A stretch of DNA of 64,000 nucleotides from a bacterium (GCA_024742285.1 JANSYR010000021.1:23886-87885), one strand, 5' to 3'. Numbered from the stretch's first letter, positions 48,930 through 59,193 are shown. Numbers and translations are program-made. The notes: generated by a model not told the origin, from the sequence alone.

Positions 48930-49154
48930 CCGGGGCCGCAGCCGGTCGCGCGCGGCCGGCTCGTAGCGGCAACACCCCGAATTGACGGAGTATCCCCGAA
49001 CTCAGCATCCGATCCTCGTGTCGGCAGGCGAACGAGGCGCGCTTCCCGCCCCGGTCTCCCGAGCGTGCGTGAATCGTCGGTCAGCGCCGGAGGGTACCGA
49101 ATCCGTCCCCAAAGGGCTCGTCACGGAGCCGATGGAAGGGGCCGAGGGGGGCCG

Positions 49155-49679
49155 TCAGGCGCCGCGGTCCTCGATCACGTCCTGCAGGCGCTGGACGTGC
49201 TCGGGCGCGTCCCACTCCCGGGGGCCGACGTAGCGCTCGACGACCCGCCCCTGCCGGTCGATCAGGAGCGACTCGGGCACCCCCATCGTCTGGTACGACT
49301 GGTAGACGGCCTGGTCGAGGTCGAGGACGATCGGGAACGAGAGTGCGTATTCGTCCTGGAAGCCCTGGACGAGGCTCTCGTCGTCGTCGATCGCGACCGC
49401 GACCATCTCGAACTCGTCGCGGGGCAGCAGCCCGTAGAGGCGCTCCATCGCGGGCATCTCGCTCTCGCAGGGCTCGCACCAGGTCGCCCAGAAGTTCACC
49501 AGGACCACGCGGCCCCGGAGATCCGAGAGCGCCAGCCGCGATTCCGCCGTCCCCTCCGCCGAACCGAGCACACGAAGCTCGAAGGCGGGCGCGCTCGAGC
49601 CGCGCGCCAGCGGCGGCGCGCCGGCGTCGACCTGGAGAATCGCGACGACCGCCAGGACGACGACCGCCGCGCCCAGCAC
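49155..49679 (-). CDS. TlpA/ResA-like membrane-anchored thioredoxin
   Basis: 174 residues from the GTG at 49679. N-terminal membrane anchor (about 1-18), then an AhpC/TSA-Redoxin fold with the active site WATWCEPCESEM (Cys near 69/72) and the cis-Pro region GVPESLLIDRQG. It reduces periplasmic disulfides, often for cytochrome c maturation. No RBS is seen at this GTG. The frame is open upstream to a CTG that overlaps the rplQ stop (CTGA), a possible coupled start adding about 28 residues. It ends the ribosomal cluster. Confidence 0.85.
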   Translation of the reverse strand: MLGAAVVVLAVVAILQVDAGAPPLARGSSAPAFELRVLGSAEGTAESRLALSDLRGRVVLVNFWATWCEPCESEMPAMERLYGLLPRDEFEMVAVAIDDDESLVQGFQDEYALSFPIVLDLDQAVYQSYQTMGVPESLLIDRQGRVVERYVGPREWDAPEHVQRLQDVIEDRGA

Positions 49680-49750
49680 GAGGCTGACCGCGGCGGATAC
49701 GGGACGCTTCTCCCCGCTCTCGAGGGGCGTCTGTTCGCCGGCGTCGCCGC

Positions 49751-50143
49751 TCAGGCGTCGCTCTCGGCCGCAGCACCGGCGTCGGCGCCGCGATCCACCA
49801 GTTCGATGATCGACATCGGCGCCGCATCACCCGGCCGCTGACCCAGCTTGATCACGCGGGTGTAGCCGCCGGGCCGGTCCTTGTAGCGATCGGCCAGCTC
49901 GTCGAAGACCTTCGCAGTCACTTCCTTGCTGCGGATCGTGCGCAGGGCGTTGCGGCGCGCGTGGAGCGTGCCCTTCTTGCCGAGGGAGATCATCCGCTCG
50001 GCGACGCCGCGCAGCTCCTTCGCCTTCGCGTCGGTCGTGCGGATCTGCTCGTGTTCGAGGAGCGACGTGACCATGTTCCGGAAGAGCGCCTTCCGGTGGG
50101 CGCTCGTGCGTCCGAGCTTTCGTCCGGTCTTGCGATGGTTCAT
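49751..50143 (-). CDS. rplQ: Ribosomal protein L17
   Basis: 130 residues, 50S exit-tunnel protein. [24 protein letters not shown] and [21 protein letters not shown] are typical. The C-terminus carries an acidic Ala-rich tail ([12 protein letters not shown]). It follows rpoA by 25 bp; last ribosomal gene of the alpha-operon segment. Confidence 0.98.
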   Translation of the reverse strand: MNHRKTGRKLGRTSAHRKALFRNMVTSLLEHEQIRTTDAKAKELRGVAERMISLGKKGTLHARRNALRTIRSKEVTAKVFDELADRYKDRPGGYTRVIKLGQRPGDAAPMSIIELVDRGADAGAAAESDA

Positions 50144-50168
50144 GATTCTTTCCTACTCGCTGAAGGCT

Positions 50169-51197
50169 CTAGGCCTCGCGCTGCTCCCGCATCCGCTCGA
50201 GATCCTTTCGCGGAGGCAGGTTGTCGATCGTCATCCCCAGCGAGAGTCCGAGCGCACCGAGCGTCTCCTTGATCTCGTTCAGGGACTTCCGACCGAAGTT
50301 CTTGGTCTTGAGCATCTCGGCTTCGGTCTTCTGGACCAGCTCGCCGATGAAGCGGATGTTGGCGTTCTGCAGGCAGTTCGCCGACCGGACGGAGAGCTCG
50401 AGCTCGTCGACCGACTTGAAGAGGTTCGGGTTGAGCGGCTCGGGCTCGTCGATGAGGGCCTGAGGCGCTTCCGCCTGCTCTTCGAAGTTGATGAAGATCG
50501 ACAGCTGCTCCTTGAGGATCTTCGCCGCGAAGGCGATGGCGTCCGCGGGATCGATCGCGCCGTCGGTCCAGAGCTCCAGGTTCAGCCGGTCGAAATCGGT
50601 CTCGCGACCGACACGGGCGGGCGTGACCGTGTAGTTCACGCGGCGGATCGGCGAGAAGACCGAGTCGATCGGGATCGTGCCGATCGGCATGTCTTCGGTC
50701 TTGTTCTTGTCGGCGAGGACGTAGCCCTTCCCGAGACCGACGGTCGCCTCGAGTTCGAGCTCGGAGTCCGGACCGAGGGTGCAGATCTTGTGCTCGGGGT
50801 TCATGATCTCGACCGTCTGGTCGTCCGAGGTGAAGTCACCGGCAGTGACCTGCCCCGCTCCCGCCTTGCGCAGGCGGATCGTCTTCGGGCCCTCGGCGTT
50901 CATCCGGACGCGCACGTCCTTGAGGTTCAGAACGACGGTCGCGACGTCTTCCATGACGCCCGGGATCGTCGAGAACTCGTGCAGCACGCCGTCGATCCGG
51001 ATGCTCGTGATCGCCGCGCCCTGGAGCGACGAGAGCAGCACGCGGCGAAGCGCGTTGCCGAGCGTCGTGCCGAAGCCACGCTCGAGCGGCTCGCAGAAGA
51101 AGCGTCCGTAGGTCGAGGTCAGCGTATCCTCTTCCACGTCGAGACGACGCGGTCGAATCAGCTCCCGCCAATTGCGCGCGATGACATCATCCTGCAT
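50169..51197 (-). CDS. rpoA: RNA polymerase alpha subunit
   Basis: 342 residues. The N-terminal assembly domain ([20 protein letters not shown], residues about 30-60) binds the other subunits. The C-terminal domain (about 255-325, [23 protein letters not shown], then [15 protein letters not shown]) contacts UP elements and activators. ATG start. The 186-bp gap to rpsD holds a hairpin at the rpsD end. GAGCCTTCAGC follows the stop, part of a repeated intercistronic motif. Confidence 0.98.
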   Translation of the reverse strand: MQDDVIARNWRELIRPRRLDVEEDTLTSTYGRFFCEPLERGFGTTLGNALRRVLLSSLQGAAITSIRIDGVLHEFSTIPGVMEDVATVVLNLKDVRVRMNAEGPKTIRLRKAGAGQVTAGDFTSDDQTVEIMNPEHKICTLGPDSELELEATVGLGKGYVLADKNKTEDMPIGTIPIDSVFSPIRRVNYTVTPARVGRETDFDRLNLELWTDGAIDPADAIAFAAKILKEQLSIFINFEEQAEAPQALIDEPEPLNPNLFKSVDELELSVRSANCLQNANIRFIGELVQKTEAEMLKTKNFGRKSLNEIKETLGALGLSLGMTIDNLPPRKDLERMREQREA

Positions 51198-51365
51198 CGG
51201 AATCCCCTTGTTCGTTTTCGCCCTTCATCGGCGTACCGACTCGGACTCGCCCCCGTTACGGGCAGGAGCGACGAGTTGTGTTGCGACGGAGCGCTGAGGC
51301 GTCCGTCCAGGTCGTATCGCGAGATCGCAGCGCTCGAGCTGAAAGCGAATACAGCCCTGAGCCCA

Positions 51366-51390
51366 GCGATAGCGCCTTCGGCGCTATCGC
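51366..51390. repeat. Perfect 11-bp hairpin at the rpsD stop codon
   Basis: GCGATAGCGCC (51366-51376) and GGCGCTATCGC (51380-51390) with a 3-nt loop. The rpsD TAG lies inside the right arm. There is no U-tract, so it is more likely an mRNA-stability or translation element than a terminator. S4 is a translational repressor in many bacteria, but this element lies at the 3' end of its own gene. Confidence 0.6.
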
Positions 51391-52010
51391 GAATAAAGTT
51401 CCACGATCAGCTGCTCGTCGATCGGGAGCGTGATGTCCTCGCGGTTCGGCATCGCCTTCACCACGCCCTGCATCTCGTCCTTCTCGATCTCGAGCCACTG
51501 CGGGACCGCGCGGCCTTCCATCGTCTCGAGCGCACCGCTGATGCGCTCCACCTTCTTCGATCGATCGCGAACGCTGATCACCCAACCGGGCTTGACCAGC
51601 ATGCTCGGCGAGTGCGCCTTGCGACCGTTGACCTTGAAGTGGCCGTGCTTCACGAGCTGACGAGCTTCCGCACGCGAGGTCGTGTAGCCGAGGCGGTAGA
51701 TGACGTTGTCGAGGCGGCGCTCGAGGAGCATGAGGAGGTTCTCGCCGGAGCGGCCCTTCATGCGCGAGGCCTGGTCGTAGGTCGCGCGGAACTGCTTCTC
51801 GAGCAGGCCGTACATGCGCTTTACCTTCTGCTTCTCACGCAGCTGCACGCCGTAGTCCGAGAAGCGCACACGGCCCTGGCCATGCTGGCCCGGGGGGTAC
51901 GCGCGGCGCTCGATGGCGCACTTCTCGGTGAAGCAGCGGTCGCCCTTCAGGAAGAGCTTCGTGCCCTCGCGGCGACAGAGACGACAGACGGAACCGGTAT
52001 ATCGTGCCAT
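51384..52010 (-). CDS. rpsD: Ribosomal protein S4 (zinc-binding form)
   Basis: 208 residues. 30S assembly protein. The N-terminus has four Cys (CRLCRREG ... RCFTEKC), the Zn-binding C+ form. The S4 RNA-binding domain (about 97-160) has [23 protein letters not shown] start, 12 bp after rpsK. Confidence 0.98.
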   Translation of the reverse strand: MARYTGSVCRLCRREGTKLFLKGDRCFTEKCAIERRAYPPGQHGQGRVRFSDYGVQLREKQKVKRMYGLLEKQFRATYDQASRMKGRSGENLLMLLERRLDNVIYRLGYTTSRAEARQLVKHGHFKVNGRKAHSPSMLVKPGWVISVRDRSKKVERISGALETMEGRAVPQWLEIEKDEMQGVVKAMPNREDITLPIDEQLIVELYSR

Positions 52011-52022
52011 GGATTGTTCGCT

Positions 52023-52400
52023 CTAGACTCGGCGCCGCTTCGGGGGGCGGCAGCCGTTGTGGGGAATCGGGGTGACGTCGCGGATCATGGTGATCTTCAT
52101 GCCCGCGGCCTGGAGCGCGCGGAGCGCGGACTCGCGACCGCCGCCCGGGCCCTTGACGTAGACGCCGAGCGAGCGAACGCCGTGCTCCTGCGCCTTCTTC
52201 GCGGCTTCCTCGGCTGCGATCTGCGCAGCGAAGGGCGTGGACTTCTTCGAGCCCTTGAAGCCCTGCTGTCCGCAGCTCGCCCAGGAGATCGCGTTCCCGC
52301 CGACGTCCGTGATCGTGATGACCGTGTTGTTGAACGTCGACTGGATGTGGGCGATCCCGGACTGGATGTTCTTCTTGACCTTCTTCTTCTTGGCGACCAT
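52023..52400 (-). CDS. rpsK: Ribosomal protein S11
   Basis: 125 residues; shorter than E. coli S11. [39 protein letters not shown] and [16 protein letters not shown] match the family. Located on the platform of the 30S. The N-terminus is a lysine-rich [12 protein letters not shown]. The gap to rpsM is 60 bp. Confidence 0.98.
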   Translation of the reverse strand: MVAKKKKVKKNIQSGIAHIQSTFNNTVITITDVGGNAISWASCGQQGFKGSKKSTPFAAQIAAEEAAKKAQEHGVRSLGVYVKGPGGGRESALRALQAAGMKITMIRDVTPIPHNGCRPPKRRRV

Positions 52401-52460
52401 GTCTCTCTATCTCCGCGCTGCGCGCTCTCGGCTCTCTCTGGGCAAGAGGGCAGGCTCCGG

Positions 52461-52838
52461 CTACTTCTTGGCGATCTTCTTGCCGGCGATCGTCTTGGCC
52501 GGGCCCTTGCGCGTGCGCGCGTTCGTATGCGTTCGCTGACCACGAACAGGAAGCCCACGGCGGTGTCGAAGCCCGCGGTAGCAGCCGATGTCCATCAGCA
52601 TCTTGATGTTCTGGTTCACTTCGCGGCGGAGGTCACCCTCGACCTTGTAGTTGCTCTCGATGATCTCGCGGAGCTTGATCGTCTCGGCTTCCGAGAGGAG
52701 CTCGGTCTTCGAGCCGGGCTCGATTCCCGCGGCTTCGCAGATATCGAGGGCGGTCTTTCGACCGACGCCGTAGATGTACGTGAGCGAGATTTCGATCCGC
52801 TTGTTTCGCGGGAGATCGACGCCTGCAATGCGTGCCAT
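52461..52838 (-). CDS. rpsM: Ribosomal protein S13
   Basis: 125 residues, 30S head. [26 protein letters not shown] and [16 protein letters not shown](H)TNART are diagnostic. The C-terminus [14 protein letters not shown] is basic. It contacts P-site tRNA. rpmJ ends 17 bp upstream. Confidence 0.98.
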   Translation of the reverse strand: MARIAGVDLPRNKRIEISLTYIYGVGRKTALDICEAAGIEPGSKTELLSEAETIKLREIIESNYKVEGDLRREVNQNIKMLMDIGCYRGLRHRRGLPVRGQRTHTNARTRKGPAKTIAGKKIAKK

Positions 52839-52855
52839 TGACTACTCCTGGCTCC

Positions 52856-52969
52856 TCAGCCTTGTCGCTGCTTGTGCTTGGGGTTGTCGCAGATCACGCG
52901 AACGATCCCCCGCCGACGAATCACGCGGCACTTGTCACACATCTTCCGAACCGAAGCTCGAACCTTCAT
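52856..52969 (-). CDS. rpmJ: Ribosomal protein L36
   Basis: 37 residues: begins [20 protein letters not shown] and ends [11 protein letters not shown]. The zinc ligands are Cys-X2-Cys, then Cys and His (C+ form). Small 50S protein near the peptidyl centre. ATG start; the gene is too short for many gene finders. It directly follows map, whereas infA would normally lie between them. Confidence 0.97.
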   Translation of the reverse strand: MKVRASVRKMCDKCRVIRRRGIVRVICDNPKHKQRQG

Positions 52970-53003
52970 CGTTTCTTCCTATTCATCGCGTCACCCGGCC
53001 CGA

Positions 53004-53792
53004 CTAGTGCGATCCCGGGATCCTCGTCAATACTTCCGGACCGTCGTCCGTGATGAGCACCGTGTGCTCGTAATGTGCTGAGAGGGAGCCGTCGACGGTC
53101 ACCGCCGTCCAGTCGTCGTCGAGCACCCTCACCTTGTCGCTTCCGATGTTCACCATGGGCTCGATCGCGAAGACCATCCCGGCGCGCAGCCGGGGCCCGC
53201 GACCGGGCCTTCCGTAATTGGGAACCTGGGGCGGTTCGTGCATCTCGCGACCGATCCCGTGTCCCACGAACTGGTGAACGACTCCGTACCCTTCTTTCAA
53301 CGCTCGCTTCTCGATCGCGTGACCGATGTCCGACAGTCGATTCCCCGGCACCATCTTCTCGATGCCGAGATTCATCGACTCTTCTGTCGTGGCCATCAGC
53401 TTCTCGGCCTCGGGGTCGACGTCACCGATCGCGATCGTCACGGCCGTGTCGCCGTGCCAACCGCGGTGTTCCACACCGAAATCGAGGCTGATGATGTCGC
53501 CCTCGCGGAGCTCGCGTGGTCCTGGAATGCCGTGCACGATCTCGTCGTTGACGGACGCGCAGAGGACCGCTGGGTAGGGCGCTACCCCCCCGGGAGCATA
53601 CCCCAGAAATGGGGACTGCAACCCCCTCTTTTCCAGGGCCCTGGCCGCGATCTGGTCGAGCTCCCCGGTCGTGACGCCCGGCTGGGCCCGGTCCCGGATT
53701 TCGAGGAGGATCTCGGCCGTCTTCTGGCCGACTTCCCTCATCTGCTCGATCTCGCGCCGGCTCTTGATGGCAATCCGCTCGGCGAAACTCAC
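53004..53792 (-). CDS. map: Methionine aminopeptidase type I
   Basis: 262 residues from the GTG at 53792 (RBS GGTGG). Pita-bread fold with the metal ligands Asp in ISLDFGVEHRGWHGDTA, His in FVGHGIGREMHE, Glu in GMVFAIEPMV and the last Glu in AHYEHTVLI. It removes N-terminal Met co-translationally. Within the secY-adk-map-rpmJ order the gene infA is missing after it. Confidence 0.97.
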   Translation of the reverse strand: MSFAERIAIKSRREIEQMREVGQKTAEILLEIRDRAQPGVTTGELDQIAARALEKRGLQSPFLGYAPGGVAPYPAVLCASVNDEIVHGIPGPRELREGDIISLDFGVEHRGWHGDTAVTIAIGDVDPEAEKLMATTEESMNLGIEKMVPGNRLSDIGHAIEKRALKEGYGVVHQFVGHGIGREMHEPPQVPNYGRPGRGPRLRAGMVFAIEPMVNIGSDKVRVLDDDWTAVTVDGSLSAHYEHTVLITDDGPEVLTRIPGSH

Positions 53793-53850
53793 TTTCCACC
53801 CCCGAGATGCGACGGGCAGCGACCGCGGGCCGCTCCCTCTCCGACCTCGT

Positions 53851-54417
53851 TCACTTGTCGAGTGCTTGCTTGATCCTCTCTCCCACCTCTTCGATGGTGC
53901 CCATGCCGTCCACCTCGACGAGGCGATCCCGGCTCCTGTAGAAGTCCAGCAGCGGCGCGGTCTTCGCGTCGTACTCCCGCATCCGCTCCCGGATCGTCGC
54001 TTCGTTGTCGTCGGCGCGACCCTCGATCTCGGCTCGCTTGAGGAGTCGCTCGACAATCGCGTCGTTGTCCACGGTCAGCGCCAGACAGCAGTCGAGCTCG
54101 ACGCCGAGTTTCGCGAGCAGCCCCTCGAGCGCCTCCGCCTGGGCGATCGTGCGCGGGAAACCGTCGAGCAGGAAGCCCTTCTTGGCGTCGTCTTCCGAGA
54201 GGCGCTCTTCGGCGATGCCGATGACGATCTCGTCCGAGACGAGCTCGCCCGACTCCATCACGGCCTTGGCCTGGAGACCGACCGGCGTCTCCGCCTTGAC
54301 GGCAGCGCGAAGCATGTCGCCGGTCGACACGTGGGGGATCCCCAGCCGGTCGATCAGGCTCGTCGCCTGGGTGCCCTTCCCTGCTCCGGGAGGCCCCAGC
54401 AGGATCATTCGACTCAT
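53851..54417 (-). CDS. adk: Adenylate kinase (short form)
   Basis: 188 residues. P-loop GPPGAGKGTQA, NMP-binding STGDMLRAAV, GFLLDGFPRT, and a short LID segment (GRADDNEATIRERM) instead of the long zinc-binding lid. It equilibrates ATP, ADP and AMP. ATG start overlapping the secY stop by 4 nt; the order secY-adk-map is standard. Confidence 0.97.
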   Translation of the reverse strand: MSRMILLGPPGAGKGTQATSLIDRLGIPHVSTGDMLRAAVKAETPVGLQAKAVMESGELVSDEIVIGIAEERLSEDDAKKGFLLDGFPRTIAQAEALEGLLAKLGVELDCCLALTVDNDAIVERLLKRAEIEGRADDNEATIRERMREYDAKTAPLLDFYRSRDRLVEVDGMGTIEEVGERIKQALDK

Positions 54418-55721
54418 CTTCCGAGTCTCCCTCGAACGCGGCCCGTGCCGCTGAATCCTTCGTACCGACGCGAGACGAGATGCGCCTCGATCTGGCCCAC
54501 CGTGTCGAGCGACACGCTCACCGCGATCAGCAGCGCCGTGCCCCCGAAGTAGAAGGGCACGCCCATCTCCTGGGACAGGATCACCGGCAGGACACAGATC
54601 GCCGCGACGTAGATCGCCCCGACCAGGGTGAGGCGCGACAGCACGGCGTCGATGTAGTCCGCGGTCTTGCGTCCGGGCCGAACACCGGGGATGTAGCCGC
54701 CCGAGCGCTTGATGTTCTCGGACACGTCGTCGGGGTTGATCATGATCGACGTGTAGAAGAAGCAGAAGAAGATGATCAGCGCGACGTAGACGACGTTGTA
54801 GGAGATCGCGCCCGGGTTCATCCAGTCGTCGATGAAGCGCTGGACGGTCGGGCTCTCGGTGTACTGCCGGACGGTCAGCGGGAGCATCAACAGCGAGGAG
54901 GCGAAGATCGGCGGGATCACGCCCGCGGTGTTCACGCGGAGCGGGAAGTAGCTCATCGCCGCCGCCTGGCCCGTGTTGCCACCCCGACGCGCGTGCTGGA
55001 TGGGGATCCGCCGCTGCCCGCGCTCGACGAAGACCACGAAGGCGATCGCGGCGATGACGACGGCGCCGAGGAAGATCACGTTCAGGATCTCGAACTCCCC
55101 CGTTCGAACGAGGTCGAAGACGTTCGAGACACCGGACGGGAGGCCGACGACGATGCCCGAGAAGATGATCAGCGAGATGCCGTTGCCGATCCCGCGTTCG
55201 GTCACCTGCTCACCGAGCCACATGATGAACGCGGTGCCCGCGGTCAACGTGATCATCGTGGTGAGCCGGAAGCCCCAGCCGGGCTCGAGGACCGCGCCCT
55301 GACCGAACTGCCCGTTCTCGAGGGCGATCGACATGAGAAAGCTCTGGAAGAGCGCGAGCGCGATCGTGGCGTAGCGGGTCCACTGCGTGATCCGCTTCTG
55401 GCCTTCGCTGCCTTCCTTCTTCAGGCGCTCGAGGGCGGGAATCACCACCGTCAGGAGCTGGAAGATGATGCTCGCGGAGATGTAGGGCATGATGCCCAGA
55501 GCGAAGATCGAGAGCTGCTCCATCGCGCCACCGGAGAAGACGTTCAGCAGGCCGAACATCGTCCCCTCCATCTGCGTGAAGAAGTTCCGGATGACGTTTC
55601 CGTTGATGCCGGGCGTGACGACGATGCACCCCACCCGGTAGACGGCCAGCATGGCCGCCGTGAAGAAGATGCGGCGGCGCAGCTCTTCGATTCGGAAGAC
55701 GTTCTGGAGCGCCTCGATCAC
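54414..55721 (-). CDS. secY: Preprotein translocase subunit SecY
   Basis: 435 residues with ten membrane helices. N-terminal RIEELRRRIFFTAAMLAVYRVG, plug region after GGAMEQLSIFALGIMPYISASI, the conserved loop VTERGIGNGISLIIF, and loop 5/6 RRGGNTGQAAAMSYFPLRVN; the C-terminus RRYEGFSGTGRVRGR is basic. It forms the protein-conducting channel with SecE and SecG. ATG start 1 bp after rplO; the stop overlaps adk. Confidence 0.98.
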   Translation of the reverse strand: MIEALQNVFRIEELRRRIFFTAAMLAVYRVGCIVVTPGINGNVIRNFFTQMEGTMFGLLNVFSGGAMEQLSIFALGIMPYISASIIFQLLTVVIPALERLKKEGSEGQKRITQWTRYATIALALFQSFLMSIALENGQFGQGAVLEPGWGFRLTTMITLTAGTAFIMWLGEQVTERGIGNGISLIIFSGIVVGLPSGVSNVFDLVRTGEFEILNVIFLGAVVIAAIAFVVFVERGQRRIPIQHARRGGNTGQAAAMSYFPLRVNTAGVIPPIFASSLLMLPLTVRQYTESPTVQRFIDDWMNPGAISYNVVYVALIIFFCFFYTSIMINPDDVSENIKRSGGYIPGVRPGRKTADYIDAVLSRLTLVGAIYVAAICVLPVILSQEMGVPFYFGGTALLIAVSVSLDTVGQIEAHLVSRRYEGFSGTGRVRGRLGR

Positions 55722-55722
55722 T

Positions 55723-56160
55723 TCAGATCTTCTCCACGCTTCCGCCAGCGGCCTCGATCTTGGCCGCTGCTGCTGCGCTGATCTTGTTGACGGAGAGCTT
55801 GAGGCCCTTCGGCGCGTCGCCCTCGGCGAGCACCTTGACCGGCTTGCCGGATCCGCGGACGAGGCCCTTGTCGACCATCGCCTTCACGTCGACCTCGGCG
55901 TTGTCACCGAAGACCGCGAGCGCCGCGAGGTTCACGACGTCGTTTTCGACCCGGAAGCGGTTCTGGAAGCCCTTCTTCGGAACGCGCTGGTAGAGGGGCA
56001 TCTGCCCGCCCTCGAACCACGGCTTGATCTTCTTGCCGCTGCGCGTGCCCTGGCCCTTCACGCCCGTGCCGCAGGTCTTGCCCTTGCCGGAGCCGGGGCC
56101 CCGACCGACGCGCTTGCGCGGGCTGCGCGATCCACGATTGGGAGAGAGTTCGTTCAGCAT
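55723..56160 (-). CDS. rplO: Ribosomal protein L15
   Basis: 145 residues. Gly-rich N-terminus (SRSPRKRVGRGPGSGKGKTCGTG) and the FEGGQMPLYQRVPKKGF segment are typical; the C-terminus has VLAEGDAPKGLKLSVNKISAAA. 50S assembly protein. Next to rpmD (41 bp). Confidence 0.98.
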   Translation of the reverse strand: MLNELSPNRGSRSPRKRVGRGPGSGKGKTCGTGVKGQGTRSGKKIKPWFEGGQMPLYQRVPKKGFQNRFRVENDVVNLAALAVFGDNAEVDVKAMVDKGLVRGSGKPVKVLAEGDAPKGLKLSVNKISAAAAAKIEAAGGSVEKI

Positions 56161-56201
56161 GCTGATTTCCTGATTCCCGAGGAAGTCGGATTCCTGAGGG
56201 A

Positions 56202-56399
56202 TTAGTCCTCGAGCACCACGACGAGGTGGCGCACCTTGTTGATCATCCCGCGAACGGCGGGAGTGTCTTCGAGCTCGCGGATCTGGCGGATCTTGCGCAG
56301 CCCGAGGCCACGCAGGGTCGCCCGCTGCTTGCGGTCGTACCCGATCTCGCTCTTGACCTGCTGGATCTTCACCGTCTGTCCGGATGTGTCGTCGGCCAT
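56202..56399 (-). CDS. rpmD: Ribosomal protein L30
   Basis: 65 residues, usual size. [27 protein letters not shown] matches the bacterial L30 core; the end is a short acidic VVVLED. 50S protein near 5S rRNA. The gap to rpsE is 17 bp. Confidence 0.96.
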   Translation of the reverse strand: MADDTSGQTVKIQQVKSEIGYDRKQRATLRGLGLRKIRQIRELEDTPAVRGMINKVRHLVVVLED

Positions 56400-56416
56400 G
56401 GTCCTACCCCTTCCGC

Positions 56417-56923
56417 CTAACGCGTGCGGCCGAGCTGCGCGAGTCGCTCTTCCGGATCGCGGAGCTCGCTGAGCCCGGCCATCACGGCGTTCACGACGTT
56501 GCGCGGCGTCTTGGTGCCGAGGGTCTTCGTGAGGACGTCGGAAACCCCCGCAGACTCGACGACGGCACGAACCGGACCGCCGGCGATCACCCCCGTACCG
56601 GGAGAAGCCGGCTGCATCAGCACGCGGCCCGCACCCGAGATTCCGATCACGTCGTGGGGCAGCGTCCGACCGTCGATCAGCGGGATCTTGATCAGCGACT
56701 TGCGTGCGCGCTCCACGCCCTTGCGGATCGCTTCCGGCACTTCGCTCGCCTTGCCGAGACCGACACCAACGACGCCCGCGCCGTCACCGACGACCACGAG
56801 GGCGGAGAAGCTGAAGCGACGACCGCCCTTCACCACCTTCGAGACGCGGTTGATGTGGATGACCCGATCATTCAGCTCGTAGTCGTTCGCGTTGAGGAGC
56901 GACGATTGAATTACAGATGCCAT
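56417..56923 (-). CDS. rpsE: Ribosomal protein S5
   Basis: 168 residues. [29 protein letters not shown] and [19 protein letters not shown] mark the double-stranded-RNA domain; the C-terminal domain has [19 protein letters not shown]. 30S fidelity protein. ATG start, 1 bp after rplR. Confidence 0.98.
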   Translation of the reverse strand: MASVIQSSLLNANDYELNDRVIHINRVSKVVKGGRRFSFSALVVVGDGAGVVGVGLGKASEVPEAIRKGVERARKSLIKIPLIDGRTLPHDVIGISGAGRVLMQPASPGTGVIAGGPVRAVVESAGVSDVLTKTLGTKTPRNVVNAVMAGLSELRDPEERLAQLGRTR

Positions 56924-56924
56924 G

Positions 56925-57290
56925 TCAGAACTGAAGCCCCGCTTCGCGAGCCCCTTCCGCGACGGCCGCGATGCGACCGTGGAAGAGGAATCCGTTTCGA
57001 TTGAAGACGACCTGGTCGATCGACTTTTCCTTGGCGATCCGGCCGATCGCTTCGCCGACCTTCTTGGCCGCCTCGACGTTGCCGGTCCCGCCCTCGCCCG
57101 CGATCGAGCGATCCCGCGTCGACGCCGCGGCGAGGGTCTTGCCCGACGGATCGATCAGCTGCGCGTAGGTGTGCTTCGCGCTGCGGAAGACCGTGAGCGA
57201 GACGCGCTCGCTGCGAGCCAGACCGGTCTGGGTCCGAGCCTTGCGCGCCAGCCACTTCCGGCGCTTGGTGTCCTGGATCTTCTTCTTCAT
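56925..57290 (-). CDS. rplR: Ribosomal protein L18
   Basis: 121 residues. [33 protein letters not shown] and the end [19 protein letters not shown] are characteristic. It binds 5S rRNA with L5. The ATG overlaps the rplF stop by 1 nt. Confidence 0.98.
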   Translation of the reverse strand: MKKKIQDTKRRKWLARKARTQTGLARSERVSLTVFRSAKHTYAQLIDPSGKTLAAASTRDRSIAGEGGTGNVEAAKKVGEAIGRIAKEKSIDQVVFNRNGFLFHGRIAAVAEGAREAGLQF

Positions 57291-57826
57291 TACGCGCCTG
57301 CCTTACCGACCTTGCGGCGAATGTGTTCGTCCTCGTAGCGAACGCCCTTGCCCTTGTAGGGCTCCGGCGGCCGCAGCGCGCGGACGTCGGCAGCGAACTG
57401 GCCGACGGTCTGCTTGTCCGCGCCCTCGATCGCGACCTTGGTGTTCTGGTCGACGGAGACCTTGAGGCCCTCGGGGATCGGCATCTCGACGGGATGTGAG
57501 AAACCGAGCAGGAGGTTCAGGACCTTGCCCTTCACATCGGCGCGATAACCGACGCCCTCGATCTCGAGCCGCTTGACGAAGCCCTCGGAAACGCCCACGA
57601 CCAGATTGTTCGCCAGCGCGCGAACGAGGCCGTGGTTGGACCGAGCGGGCTTGGAGTCGTCGGGACGCTCGAACGAGAGCTGATCATCCTCGCTCTTCAC
57701 CTTGATCCCCGTCGGGATCTTGCAGCTGAGCTCGCCCTTCGGGCCCTTCACCTGGATCTCGTCGTCCGAGAGATTCACCGTCACGCCGGACGGGATCGGA
57801 ATCGGTTGATTGCCTACGCGAGACAT
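57290..57826 (-). CDS. rplF: Ribosomal protein L6
   Basis: 178 residues. [19 protein letters not shown], then VKGPKGEL and [20 protein letters not shown], and the C-terminal [24 protein letters not shown]. 50S protein at the sarcin-ricin side. ATG start 2 bp after rpsH. Confidence 0.98.
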   Translation of the reverse strand: MSRVGNQPIPIPSGVTVNLSDDEIQVKGPKGELSCKIPTGIKVKSEDDQLSFERPDDSKPARSNHGLVRALANNLVVGVSEGFVKRLEIEGVGYRADVKGKVLNLLLGFSHPVEMPIPEGLKVSVDQNTKVAIEGADKQTVGQFAADVRALRPPEPYKGKGVRYEDEHIRRKVGKAGA

Positions 57827-57828
57827 GA

Positions 57829-58224
57829 CTACCAGACCTCGCAGATCACTTCGCCGCCGACCTTCTGGGCCCGGGCGTCGCGATCACAGATGACGCCCTT
57901 GGACGTCGAGAGGATGGCCATGCCGAGACCGGCACGAACCTGCTTGACCTCGCCCGCACCGACGTAGATCCGACGCCCCGGCTTCGAGACGCGCCGCATG
58001 CCCTCGATCATGAGCTTGCCGTCGTCTTGATACCGGAGGTCGATCGTCATCGTGGGCTTCTTGTCGTCCCCGTCGTTCGAGACGGCGCCGACGAAACCCT
58101 CGTCGGCGAGGACCTGAGCCACTGCGAGCTTGAGCTTCGAAGCGGGGCAGCTCACCTGCGCGTGTCGCGCGCCGCCCGCGTTTCGGATGCGAGCCAACAT
58201 GTCACCAACCGGGTCGGTCATCAT
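57829..58224 (-). CDS. rpsH: Ribosomal protein S8
   Basis: 131 residues. MTDPVGDMLARIRNAGGARHAQVSCPASKLK and SKPGRRIYVGAGEVKQVRAGLGMAIL are diagnostic. It binds helix 21 of 16S rRNA and in E. coli represses the spc operon. Two ATG codons in a row; the first has AGGAGA 9 nt upstream. It follows rplE by 38 bp, without the rpsN gene that normally lies between. Confidence 0.98.
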   Translation of the reverse strand: MMTDPVGDMLARIRNAGGARHAQVSCPASKLKLAVAQVLADEGFVGAVSNDGDDKKPTMTIDLRYQDDGKLMIEGMRRVSKPGRRIYVGAGEVKQVRAGLGMAILSTSKGVICDRDARAQKVGGEVICEVW

Positions 58225-58262
58225 GGTGTTGGTCTCCTAATTTCTACTGCCAGCGCCTGCGG

Positions 58263-58823
58263 CTACTGACGAAAGGGCACGCCGAGGTGGGTCAGAAGAC
58301 TCTTCGCCTCGGCATCGGTGGTTGCGGTCGTGACGAGGGTGACGTTCATGCCGGTCACCTTCTCGACCTTGTCGTAGTCCACTTCCGGAAAGATCGTCTG
58401 CTCTCGAACTCCCAGCGTGTAGTTGCCACGGCCGTCGAAGGCCTTCGGCGACACGCCGGAGAAGTCGCGCACTCGCGGCAGAGCCACGTTGAGCAGGCGG
58501 TCCAGGAATTCCCACTGGCGGGCGCCGCGGAGCGTGACGCTGCAGCCGATGGGCTGGCCTTCGCGAAGCTTGAAGTTCGACACGCTCTTCTTGGCGCGGC
58601 GCATGACCGGCTTCTGACCGGTGATCTGCGCCAGCTCTTCCATCGCGCGCTCGAGCAGCTTCGGGTTCGTGGTGGCCTCGCCGAGGCCGATGTTCACGAC
58701 CACCTTCTCCACCTTCGGGATCTGGTTGACGTTGCCGTAGCCGAACTCCTCCTGGAGCTTCGGACGGATCGTCTCGTCGTACTGGGTCTTCAGGCGGGGC
58801 TGCCCGGAAACTTCGTCGGACAT
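58263..58823 (-). CDS. rplE: Ribosomal protein L5
   Basis: 186 residues from the ATG at 58823 (GGAGG 9 nt upstream, inside the rplN end). [54 protein letters not shown] and [19 protein letters not shown] are typical. It binds 5S rRNA. It starts 1 bp after the rplN stop; the rplX gene normally between them is absent. Confidence 0.98.
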   Translation of the reverse strand: MSDEVSGQPRLKTQYDETIRPKLQEEFGYGNVNQIPKVEKVVVNIGLGEATTNPKLLERAMEELAQITGQKPVMRRAKKSVSNFKLREGQPIGCSVTLRGARQWEFLDRLLNVALPRVRDFSGVSPKAFDGRGNYTLGVREQTIFPEVDYDKVEKVTGMNVTLVTTATTDAEAKSLLTHLGVPFRQ

Positions 58824-58824
58824 G

Positions 58825-59193
58825 TCAGAGCACCTCCGGCGCAAGCGAAACGATGCGCATGAAGCCGGCGCCGCGCAGCTCGCGGGCAACGGGACCGAAG
58901 ATACGGGTCCCGACGACTTCCTTGTCCTTGTTGATCAGGACGGCGGCGTTCTCGTCGAAGAGGATGTGCGTCCCGTCGGGCCGCGAGATCGCCTTCTTCG
59001 TCCGCACGATCACCGCGCGGCGAACCTCGCCCTTCTTCACGCGGGCATTCGGGATGGCTTCCTTGACCGCCACCACGATGATGTCGCCCACGGAGGCGAA
59101 ACGACGGCGCGAGCCGCCGAGCACCCGGATGCACTTCACCTTCCGTGCACCCGAGTTGTCCGCCACCTGGAGTGTGGATTCAGCTTGAATCAT
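58825..59193 (-). CDS. rplN: Ribosomal protein L14
   Basis: 122 residues, full length. [28 protein letters not shown] and [29 protein letters not shown] are diagnostic. Subunit-interface 50S protein. The 95-bp gap to rpsQ holds an imperfect palindrome, GGGAGCCCTCAGCCCCC at 59262-59278. Confidence 0.98.
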   Translation of the reverse strand: MIQAESTLQVADNSGARKVKCIRVLGGSRRRFASVGDIIVVAVKEAIPNARVKKGEVRRAVIVRTKKAISRPDGTHILFDENAAVLINKDKEVVGTRIFGPVARELRGAGFMRIVSLAPEVL

